From Chitinophagaceae bacterium PMP191F (lineage in GTDB: Bacteria > Bacteroidota > Bacteroidia > Chitinophagales > Chitinophagaceae), in contig LGYU01000016.1 of the NCBI GenBank assembly GCA_001302245.1, forward strand, positions 62,001 through 126,000: DNA of 64,000 nt, read 5' to 3'. Shown one piece after another: positions 55,935-63,285 of the stretch. The notes beneath the pieces are model-generated. The model had not been told where the DNA came from, ran no database searches, and worked only from the letters and a program-made list of their open reading frames with translations. Every line of letters begins with the position of its first letter. Position 1 is the first letter of the stretch. Made by a program: the position numbers and the translations under genes.

Positions 55935-57444
55935 TATGGGACAAGTCAAAATTCAAACGACTTGTCCCATTTTTTTTGGGCTTCAATTCCTTGTCTATTA
56001 AGGATATAATGTTGATGATTTCATTCAATCTTTTGGTTCGATGTTGGCAACCGTCGAATACGAGATTTTCAGGGAACATCGAACCAACTATCTTTCGCTT
56101 TACTTCTACTGTACCTTCTCTATACAATGTTTCAAGCTGTGCGATGTTGCTAAACGCCTTGTTCCATAAAGGCTCTACCGTTGTTTGGAAATTTACAGCG
56201 GCCTTTAATTTTGCTTCCAGCCGATTGATCTTTTCCTCACATTCAGATTTGATAGCCCGATAATCATCGCCTTCAATATCGCCGCACAAAAGCAGTTCTC
56301 TTGCTTTTACAACCCGGTTGTTTACCTCCTGCAATTGTACCTTTAAATCTTTTTGTTCATCTCTTTCTCCACGTTCTTTTGACTTATATGTTGACGTAAT
56401 TACGTCTTTGCATATTTCAAGTCTTGAAAGCGGCCAAACATATTTTTTGATCTCGTCATACATTTTATCGTTCGTGTCTTTTGCTTTGTAACGAACACCA
56501 CAAGCAGAACTGCAATGATAGTAATGGTAATATTGTGTTCTCCCTTTTGATGCACTGGCTGTCAACATCCTTCCGCATTTTGGACAGATCAGGAAGCCTC
56601 TCAATGGAATGCTGTCATCGGCTGTAACTTTTGTTCCCAAAATCCGTTTGCGTCCATCCAATACATCCTGAACATCATAGAATAGGGCTTCAGAGATCAA
56701 AGGTTCATGTTGCCCCTTTGCCAAGAGACTTTCTTCTTCTTTGTATTTGGGAACAAATATCAATCCGCAGTATATCGGGTTTCGTATGGCAACCCAAAAG
56801 TTATTCTTGCTGCACTTTAATCCTTTTTCTTTTGCTTTTTTCCATACCTGTTCAGTATTGAGCTTACCGCGAGATAGTTCTTCAAACGCCCACTTCATTA
56901 TATCACCCTGAATTTCTTTCGGGGCAATATATTTCTTACCGTTCTCATTAACCTTGTTGGCATAACCAATGGGGGCAGTTCCCATCCAGCGCCCTTCTTT
57001 CTTAGCCCTGCGCATCCCATGAAACACATTTAACGCTCTCCGGTCATTCTCTACCTCCGGTGCAGCGAGGTAAAACGCCAGCATCATTTTGTTTTCCGGA
57101 ATGGAGAGGTCAAGCGGTTGTTCTACCGCCTGTGGCTCGATACCTAACCGCCGAAGGGTACTGATCATTTGGTACGCATCTCCTGCATTACGGCTAAACC
57201 TGTCCCATTTCGTAAACAGGATAAGGTCGGTATGTCCTTTGTGTTTCCTTAAATCACCCAGTAGCCCTGTCCAAGCCGGTCGTTTGAAAGTCTTAGCCGA
57301 ATGGTCTTCCAAGATCACTTTCCTAACCCGGATATTGTTGATTTCACAGTATTTCCGCAAACGTTCCTCCTGGTCACGTTGCGAATAGCCTTTATCGGCC
57401 TGTTCATCCGTACTTACCCGTACATAAAGGTCTGCTATTTTCAT
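55870..57444 (-). CDS. Large serine recombinase (site-specific integrase), 3' end in tRNA-Lys
   Basis: The start is placed at 57444 (MKIADLYVRVSTDEQAD); upstream residues to 57642 are non-coding. The 524-residue integrase has the resolvase catalytic domain (about 1-150, nucleophile Ser11, LILFTKWDRFSRNAGDAY), a recombinase domain, a zinc ribbon (CPKCGRMLTAS ... HCSSACGVRY) and a coiled coil. The last codons, ending IPLGLEPRTHTLKVYCSTN, are the antisense of the tRNA, with the stop in its D stem. So the gene end was created by integration, or the tRNA serves as att site. It very likely inserts the element at tRNA-Lys. Confidence 0.9.
   Translation of the reverse strand: MKIADLYVRVSTDEQADKGYSQRDQEERLRKYCEINNIRVRKVILEDHSAKTFKRPAWTGLLGDLRKHKGHTDLILFTKWDRFSRNAGDAYQMISTLRRLGIEPQAVEQPLDLSIPENKMMLAFYLAAPEVENDRRALNVFHGMRRAKKEGRWMGTAPIGYANKVNENGKKYIAPKEIQGDIMKWAFEELSRGKLNTEQVWKKAKEKGLKCSKNNFWVAIRNPIYCGLIFVPKYKEEESLLAKGQHEPLISEALFYDVQDVLDGRKRILGTKVTADDSIPLRGFLICPKCGRMLTASASKGRTQYYHYYHCSSACGVRYKAKDTNDKMYDEIKKYVWPLSRLEICKDVITSTYKSKERGERDEQKDLKVQLQEVNNRVVKARELLLCGDIEGDDYRAIKSECEEKINRLEAKLKAAVNFQTTVEPLWNKAFSNIAQLETLYREGTVEVKRKIVGSMFPENLVFDGCQHRTKRLNEIINIISLIDKELKPKKNGTSRLNFDLSHMVIPLGLEPRTHTLKVYCSTN
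55936..55977 (+). terminator. tRNA-Lys terminator inside the recombinase gene
   Basis: ATGGGACAAGTC pairs perfectly with GACTTGTCCCAT, followed by TTTTTTT. It lies directly behind the tRNA, within the 3' part of the minus-strand recombinase frame. Confidence 0.9.
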
Positions 57445-57534
57445 AACTAAAAAATTAAGTGTGGTACTATGTAAAGATAAGAAGAAAAAATGAAAATGAG
57501 CAATATTTAATAGTATTATCACGTCAAAATTTAC

Positions 57535-57542
57535 TAAATTTG
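57535..57542 (+). promoter_or_regulatory. Possible -7 box for the Fic gene
   Basis: TAAATTTG matches TAnnTTTG; it lies 119 bp before the Fic start, implying a long leader. Confidence 0.35.
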
Positions 57543-57597
57543 CTACATCTTTGTTTAATATTAGAAAACCGACAAGGTTTAATAGGAATTGAACGCC

Positions 57598-57618
57598 CCT
57601 GTTTAATAACATAACAGG
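57598..57618. promoter_or_regulatory. Inverted repeat in front of the Fic gene
   Basis: CCTGTT, 9-bp spacer, AACAGG, 42 bp upstream of the Fic start; a longer-range pair TAATAGG/CCTATTA (57580-57586, 57629-57635) brackets it. Could be an operator for an AbiEi-like DNA-binding domain. Confidence 0.35.
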
Positions 57619-57660
57619 CACACAATAGCCTATTAACCGCATAAATTCAAACTATTCGAT

Positions 57661-59223
57661 ATGGCCACACCCCGCGAAAGATTGGTAGAATCGCTTAAAT
57701 TCCTGAAAGAATTACAGGATAACGGTGTAGTCGGTATCCATACCGATGAAATGCCTAACAGGAAATACAGGGAGATACTGCTTAAAAACGGCTTTATCCG
57801 TGAGGTGACAAAGGGATGGTACATACCTACCGATCCTGCTGAAAAGGAAGGTGAAACCACGTCCTGGTACAGTTCCTATTGGGAATTTATTGTAAAGTTT
57901 CTGAATCACAAATTTGGCGATGACTGGTGCTTGTCAGCAGACCAGTCGCTGCTTATCCATGCGGGAAACAGCGCAGTACCTCAACAGTTGATGATACGTT
58001 CGCCACAAGGAAATAATAACCCTACGCCCTTACCGCATAACACGTCTCTGTTCAATTTAAGGACTGGTATTCCCCCAGCGGATCAAACCATCGTAACCAA
58101 TGGAATCAGGATGTACAATCTGCCGGCTGCTTTGGTTTACAGTTCACCGAGCATTTATACAAGGAATGCCATAGATGCCCGCACAGCCCTTACGTTGATA
58201 AGAGATGCTTCGGAGGTACTACCTATCCTTTTGGAAAACGGTCACACCACATTTGCGGGAAGATTGGCAGGCGCTTTTAGAAATATTAACAGGGATAAAA
58301 TAGCTGACCAGATTGTTGATACTGTTAAGCAGGCAGATTACGATATACGGGAAGAAGATCCTTTTGAAACCAAACTGAACCTTAATCTATCCTCCCGTGA
58401 ACGCTCTCCCTACGCCAATCGCATCAGGCTCATGTGGCAGCAGATGCGTGAGATTATTATTTCCAGCTTTCCAAAAGCTCCCGGCATACCCGATGATTCA
58501 CAAGCCTACCTGAAGGACGTTGACGACATTTACATAACAGATGCCTATCACTCCCTCTCGATAGAACGGTATCGGGTGACACCGGAACTTATCGAAAGAG
58601 TAAGCAGCGGTCAGTGGAACAGTAAGGCGCATGAGGAAGATCGCAAGCAAAGGGATGCTATGGCTGCCAGAGGCTACTACCAAGCCTTTCTGCAGGTGAA
58701 GGAAACCATCACAGCAATACTGAAGGGAGCCAATTCAGGAAAGCAGGTGGATAAAGATCACTCAAAATGGTACAGGCAACTATTCGACCCAAGCGTTACC
58801 GCCGGGCTATTAAAAGCGGCGGACCTTGCAGGGTATCGAAACCATCAGGTATATATCGGGAACTCCAAACACGTTCCTCTGAACGTGGATGCTATGAGAG
58901 ATGCCATGCCCGTTCTGTTTGAACTATTGGAAGAAGAACCGGAGCCATCGGTCAGGGCAGTATTGGGTCATTTCATTTTTGTTTTTATCCATCCGTACAT
59001 GGATGGTAACGGACGAATAGGACGGTTTCTGATGAATGCAATGTTGGCTTCCGGTGGATACCCGTGGACGGTTATACCTGTGGAAAGGAGAACTGAATAT
59101 ATGCAGGCATTGGAGCAGGCAAGTGTAGGACAGGATATAACTTCGTTTGCCACTTTCCTTGCTTATCTGGTCAACGAGCGGTTAAAAGGAAAAATAGTTG
59201 CTAAGTTGCCCGACGCTAAGTAG
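57661..59223 (+). CDS. Fic-domain protein with AbiEi-like N-terminal region
   Basis: The 520-residue protein has two parts. Residues 1-220 begin with a winged-helix-like segment (RERLVESLKFLKELQDNGVV, then NGFIREVTKGWYIPTDP), reminiscent of AbiEi antitoxin regulators. Residues about 290-510 hold the Fic domain with motif HPYMDGNGRIGR (His444). Upstream, SLSIERY (Glu302) resembles the inhibitory (S/T)xxxE(G/N) motif, but has arginine after the glutamate. Fic enzymes transfer AMP or other moieties from nucleotides to proteins. It is divergent from one serine recombinase and ends 5 bp from the stop of another, so it is cargo of the mobile element; a defence or maintenance role is inference. Confidence 0.88.
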   Translation: MATPRERLVESLKFLKELQDNGVVGIHTDEMPNRKYREILLKNGFIREVTKGWYIPTDPAEKEGETTSWYSSYWEFIVKFLNHKFGDDWCLSADQSLLIHAGNSAVPQQLMIRSPQGNNNPTPLPHNTSLFNLRTGIPPADQTIVTNGIRMYNLPAALVYSSPSIYTRNAIDARTALTLIRDASEVLPILLENGHTTFAGRLAGAFRNINRDKIADQIVDTVKQADYDIREEDPFETKLNLNLSSRERSPYANRIRLMWQQMREIIISSFPKAPGIPDDSQAYLKDVDDIYITDAYHSLSIERYRVTPELIERVSSGQWNSKAHEEDRKQRDAMAARGYYQAFLQVKETITAILKGANSGKQVDKDHSKWYRQLFDPSVTAGLLKAADLAGYRNHQVYIGNSKHVPLNVDAMRDAMPVLFELLEEEPEPSVRAVLGHFIFVFIHPYMDGNGRIGRFLMNAMLASGGYPWTVIPVERRTEYMQALEQASVGQDITSFATFLAYLVNERLKGKIVAKLPDAK

Positions 59224-59228
59224 AACGG

Positions 59229-60788
59229 CTACATCCTATTTCGTAGTACGGCTACAGCATGTTTGCGGTGCAGATGGACACTTTCAGCCTGATAGTTCTC
59301 ATTACTTTTTGCCTCTATTTCCCGTGGAGATTTTCTGCTTTTAGTCAATAAGCTGATAGCTGTACTCACTGTTGTGCGATGAAGTTTTTCACCGTTGAAC
59401 GTCAGGTTATCGGGAAACAGTGTACTTACGATTTTTCTTTTTTGTATAACAGTTCCATTTTGAAACAACTCTTCTAAATGCGACAATTTGGAAATAGGAA
59501 GATCCCATAGTAATTCCATATTGTCTGAAAATGAAATGGATGTTTGTAGCTTTACTTCAATATCAGTCATTCTTTCATTGGCTTCAGACTTAATGGTACG
59601 ATAGTCTTCGCCTTCAATTTCTCCACGCAGCAATAATTCACGAGCCTTTGAGAGCCGGTGCTTTATCTGATCCAGTTGAGCCACCAAACGTTTCTGATCT
59701 ACCTTCTCAACACGGTTTACATCCATGAAAGTAGCTGTAATAATTTCCTGAAACAGTTTAAGTTGCGGAACATTGTGGACTTCATTCCCGATGGCTTCTA
59801 TCATTAACTTGTTTGCGTCATCTGCTTTATAACGTACACCGCATTCGGAACTGCAATGATAGTAGTGATAGTATTTGTTTCTTCCTTTTGAAGCACTGCC
59901 GGTCAAAAACCTTCCACAGTTAGGGCAAATCAAATAACCTCTTAATGGAATGTCATCCTGTGCAATTACCTTTTTACTTACTGCTTTTCTCTTTCTGCCG
60001 TCCAGCACATCCTGCACATCAAAGAATAGTGAAGCGGTAATAATTGGTTCATGTTGCCCCTGTACAAGTTGGCTTTGTTCATCTTTGTGCTGAGGAACGA
60101 AAATTAATCCGCAATAAATAGGGTTCCTTATCGCTACCCAAAAATTATTCTTGCTACATTTCAATCCTCTTTCCCTGGCTTGTTTCCAGATTTGTTCTGT
60201 GTTCAGTTTGTTGCGAAAGATTTCTTCAAATGCCCATTTCATGATTTTAGCATCCTGATCTTTCGGCGCAATATATTTCTTGCCATCTTCAGTAATTCTG
60301 TTTACATAACCAATCGGAGCCGTGCCCATCCAGCGCCCTTCCTTTTTAGCACGGCGCATTCCATTAAATACATTTAATGCCCTGCGGTCATTCTCTACCT
60401 CTGGTGCTGCGAGGTAAAAAGCCAGCATCATTTTATTTTCAGGGATAGATAAATCCAATGGCTGTTCTACTGCCTGCGGCTCTACTCCGAGATGCCTTAG
60501 AAGGCTGATCATTTGATAAGCATCCCCGGCATTCCGGCTAAACCTATCCCACTTTGTAAAAAGAATTAGGTCTGAATTTCCCCTTTGCTTACGCAAATCT
60601 ATCAGCAGGTTCTGCCAGGCAGGTCGCCTGAAGGTCTTTGCGGAATGGTCTTCAAAAATGACCTTGCGTATTTGAATGTTGTTGATGTTGCAATACCTAC
60701 GCAGCCTTTCTTCCTGATCCCGTTGGGAATAGCCTTTATCTGCCTGCTCGTCTGTACTCACCCTGATATAAAGGTCTGCAATTTTCAT
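59229..60788 (-). CDS. Second large serine recombinase, paralogue of the first
   Basis: The 519-residue integrase parallels the 55870-57444 product over most of its length: MKIADLYIRVSTDEQADKGY (Ser11), LILFTKWDRFSRNAGDAY, EQPLDLSIPENKMMLAFYL, zinc ribbon CPNCGRFLTGS...HCSSECGVRY. The C-terminal tails diverge; this one ends VHLHRKHAVAVLRNRM. Both genes point left. It may serve a second, nested element, or be a duplicated integrase. It is the last gene of a leftward series with the small genes at 60.8-63 kb. Confidence 0.9.
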   Translation of the reverse strand: MKIADLYIRVSTDEQADKGYSQRDQEERLRRYCNINNIQIRKVIFEDHSAKTFRRPAWQNLLIDLRKQRGNSDLILFTKWDRFSRNAGDAYQMISLLRHLGVEPQAVEQPLDLSIPENKMMLAFYLAAPEVENDRRALNVFNGMRRAKKEGRWMGTAPIGYVNRITEDGKKYIAPKDQDAKIMKWAFEEIFRNKLNTEQIWKQARERGLKCSKNNFWVAIRNPIYCGLIFVPQHKDEQSQLVQGQHEPIITASLFFDVQDVLDGRKRKAVSKKVIAQDDIPLRGYLICPNCGRFLTGSASKGRNKYYHYYHCSSECGVRYKADDANKLMIEAIGNEVHNVPQLKLFQEIITATFMDVNRVEKVDQKRLVAQLDQIKHRLSKARELLLRGEIEGEDYRTIKSEANERMTDIEVKLQTSISFSDNMELLWDLPISKLSHLEELFQNGTVIQKRKIVSTLFPDNLTFNGEKLHRTTVSTAISLLTKSRKSPREIEAKSNENYQAESVHLHRKHAVAVLRNRM

Positions 60789-60798
60789 AGCTGCTTTT

Positions 60799-60993
60799 TT
60801 ACTTTACAGTCTTAGTTACGATTTCGGCATTGCAATGCCGCATACTTATGTATTGTTCAACTACTATGTTCGCCATACTATATAAAAAGTCGAGTATAAT
60901 CTGTGCTTCTTCGATATTGACATCAATTCCATCTTTACGCAAAATTTCTATCGCCTTGTCTGGAGTGATCCTCATCAACACTTCATCTTCCAT
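60799..60993 (-). CDS. Small hypothetical protein of mobile elements
   Basis: The start is set at 60993, because a perfect Shine-Dalgarno (AAAAGGAGGTG) precedes that ATG by 5 bp; the longer frame to 61056 is not needed. The 64-residue product (MEDEVLMRITPDKAIEILRKDGI...AQIILDFLYSMANIVVEQYI) is helical. I recall similar small proteins in integrated elements of Bacteroidota, of unknown function. It is 10 bp before the recombinase gene and probably co-transcribed. Confidence 0.6.
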   Translation of the reverse strand: MEDEVLMRITPDKAIEILRKDGIDVNIEEAQIILDFLYSMANIVVEQYISMRHCNAEIVTKTVK

Positions 60994-61065
60994 CTCACAC
61001 CTCCTTTTTAGATAACAAAAGCCCATTGCGGGCTTTTGCAAAACTTTCCAAATCACTTGTCTATT

Positions 61066-61359
61066 TTAATCGCTTCTTTCAGCAAAATAGATTTTGCTTC
61101 CCTTCATACGATTAAAAGACGGCTCATACCTTATATAACCATATTCACTTAGTTCTCTAACGCATTTGTGGTAGGTGATAGCAGAGGACAATTTTGCAAT
61201 GCTTAATATCTCATGACTAAAAACCTGGATAGGGTTGGCAAAGCCATTCTTTATGCGATACTGTAACAAAGCCGCATAAATGCCTATATGAGTAATGCTG
61301 ATGCGGGCATCAGTTCCTATGGCTTCAAAAAAATCCGACAAATAATACAGCCTATCCAT
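61066..61359 (-). CDS. Small winged-helix-like protein of mobile elements
   Basis: The 97-residue product reads LYYLSDFFEAIGTDARISITHIGIYAALLQYRIKNG, then VFSHEILSIAKLSSAITYHKCVRELSEYGYIRYEPSFN, a helix-turn-helix plus wing arrangement typical of small replication or transcription regulators of conjugative elements. Function not established. It lies 15 bp downstream of the 61375-62427 gene, in the same direction, and 72 bp before the next small gene. Confidence 0.65.
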   Translation of the reverse strand: MDRLYYLSDFFEAIGTDARISITHIGIYAALLQYRIKNGFANPIQVFSHEILSIAKLSSAITYHKCVRELSEYGYIRYEPSFNRMKGSKIYFAERSD

Positions 61360-61374
61360 TGCTCACGCCTTTTA

Positions 61375-62427
61375 TTACCCTAATCTCATTCCGTTCTTTT
61401 TTGCATGATTTTGTTGCTGCTGCTCATTGACCTTATGCGTCACTTTCATAGCATCCATTGTTTTATTGCCTAATGCTGTATGAAGCGTTATTTTCCTGGA
61501 ATGCTCATCGTAAATATTTACTGATTTAAACTGCGGATTAGCTTCAATATAGAAGCGTTGTTCATTTCCATCCTTCACAAAGCTCACCGACACACGGTTT
61601 CCATTTTTTAATTCCGATTGCAGCTTATCTGCTTCACCTTTATTGAGCAATTCCTTTAACGGAAGCTGCTGCAAAGCCTTTTCAAGATCGTAGCCGTAGT
61701 CTGAGTGGAATTGCTTGATTCGGAAATTTCCGTTTGGGTCTTTGTCGTTAAAATCAAGTTGCATCCAAGTTCCACCGCTCTGGATGCAGCGACCGGATAA
61801 AAGATTATAGCACTCCGTGGCATTTACATTATTACCGTTACGCATGGTAAAGTATTGCTGGCGTTTTTCCTCCGGTTTGGATTCATTATACAGGGTTGTT
61901 TTATACCCTTCAAGCTGGTATGCACCGGATTGATCTTTAGCGAACGATAACTGATGATCTAACCTTTCTTTATCATTGAGGTAATAGGAAACAGGAATGG
62001 AAAATTGTTGCTGCCCAAGTTTCATCTGCTCATCAATTTTTGCAGATAGGTCAGGAAAGCCAGCACGCTGCACCTGATGGTGCAACGCCTGGCTGTTTTG
62101 CTCTGTTTTCCTGTTATCCTGCCTTATTACGATTTGTTCCTTAACGGGTGCAACTAATAACCTGCGCAGCAGCCTTATCAGTAGATTAGGATAAAGCTGC
62201 TTTTCAATACGATTGCGCTCTTGCCTTAGCACCCTGAGTGCAAACCGCTCGTCCAGATCCTGCGTGCCTTTATACTTTGCAGCAATACGGTCGTAGTAAT
62301 CCAGCTTTTCTTTTAGCAGTGCCCTATTATTTGAAAGGCTGAAAGAAAACAGCTTGCTAAACCGTTCCTCCCTTGAACGCCATTGGTTCAGCTCTGCTTC
62401 CACTCTGTTTACAAGACTGTTATTCAT
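61375..62427 (-). CDS. Conjugative-element-associated protein, paralogue of the right-edge gene
   Basis: The start at 62427 (MNNSLVNRVEAELNQW) is chosen over a TTG at 62448. The 350-residue protein has an N-terminal coiled-coil half (about 1-120) and a C-terminal repeat-like domain: FRIKQFHSDYGYDLEKALQQLPLKELL and RFYIEANPQFKSVNIYD. The same blocks recur in the gene at 63286-64000 (FKLKHYHENYGYDLEAVLSKHPIREL; QYIEANPQFKTINIYD). I recall such proteins in Bacteroidota conjugative elements (DUF3945-like); their function is unknown. The order in the row is lipoprotein gene, this gene, small winged-helix gene. Confidence 0.7.
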   Translation of the reverse strand: MNNSLVNRVEAELNQWRSREERFSKLFSFSLSNNRALLKEKLDYYDRIAAKYKGTQDLDERFALRVLRQERNRIEKQLYPNLLIRLLRRLLVAPVKEQIVIRQDNRKTEQNSQALHHQVQRAGFPDLSAKIDEQMKLGQQQFSIPVSYYLNDKERLDHQLSFAKDQSGAYQLEGYKTTLYNESKPEEKRQQYFTMRNGNNVNATECYNLLSGRCIQSGGTWMQLDFNDKDPNGNFRIKQFHSDYGYDLEKALQQLPLKELLNKGEADKLQSELKNGNRVSVSFVKDGNEQRFYIEANPQFKSVNIYDEHSRKITLHTALGNKTMDAMKVTHKVNEQQQQNHAKKNGMRLG

Positions 62428-62448
62428 AACCTGATTTTTGAGGATCAA

Positions 62449-63198
62449 CTAAGGCATACTGTACGTCACCAGATCATAGGCATAGGTGCTGCAATCGGCG
62501 GCGTATTCCACACTGCCGCTCACGATAGCGCCGCCTATATCACTCGTGACGGCGGCAATCCACTTAACTATGTTTTTAAACTTAAAGGCCGCCGCCGGAG
62601 CCGGGGGCTGGAGCGTATTCATCCAATAATAAATGGAGTAACGTGCTACCGATGCCGCTTTAAGGGCAATTTCACGACCTTCAGGACTGAGCAGGTTATT
62701 TTGCATTACCCTCCTCTCAAAGTTCACAATCATGGCTTTAATCACCGGATAGGGACTATCCCTATCCGAAAGTCGTTTGATCAATTGCACCAGCGAATCC
62801 AGGGCGGCCTTTACTGGCTCTTCATAAGGACAATTAGCTATAAGCGTTTGGATGCTTTCGTTGCTTTGCCTTACCGTCTGGTTTACTGTTGAGAAAAATG
62901 ATAGAGGCATGGCAATACGTTCCATTTCCCTGCAAAAGCGAAGTACACATCGCGTTGACATCTCTACATTAGGTGTGTCTGTAACAGGCTTGCAGTTCTG
63001 CACGTATGCCACGATCTGATTATGCCAATAGCCTATGCTATCGTAGGCATTTTCCGGGTTTTCAGGACCTGCTTCGCCAAGTGGTGATCTTAACTGCGCA
63101 ATTTTATTTTCGCCTTCTGATATTACAGCTTCATTATCTTTCGTACATGCTGAAAGGCTTATTATAAATATTAGCAGCATTAACATTTGACTTCTCAT
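62449..63198 (-). CDS. Lipoprotein of unknown function on the mobile element
   Basis: The 249-residue product has a lipoprotein signal peptide ending LSAC (Cys18), a helical middle (about 60-190) and a glycine-rich mildly hydrophobic segment near residues 213-235 (IGGAIVSGSVEYAAD). I do not recognise the family. It sits between two related element proteins on the same strand, 21 bp before the next gene, so it is part of their operon. It could protect the cell surface or act in transfer, but nothing in the sequence decides. Confidence 0.7.
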   Translation of the reverse strand: MRSQMLMLLIFIISLSACTKDNEAVISEGENKIAQLRSPLGEAGPENPENAYDSIGYWHNQIVAYVQNCKPVTDTPNVEMSTRCVLRFCREMERIAMPLSFFSTVNQTVRQSNESIQTLIANCPYEEPVKAALDSLVQLIKRLSDRDSPYPVIKAMIVNFERRVMQNNLLSPEGREIALKAASVARYSIYYWMNTLQPPAPAAAFKFKNIVKWIAAVTSDIGGAIVSGSVEYAADCSTYAYDLVTYSMP

Positions 63199-63285
63199 TT
63201 TTCAATCTGTTTTTACGTTATAAATAGTTTCCTTTTCACCATCTCAACTTCACGACTATTTATAATAGACGGGGCTACTTAGTGC

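Noticed and set aside
62383-62892. 169-residue plus-strand ORF opposite the lipoprotein gene
   Set aside because: It lies antisense to a better supported lipoprotein gene with a signal peptide and lipobox.
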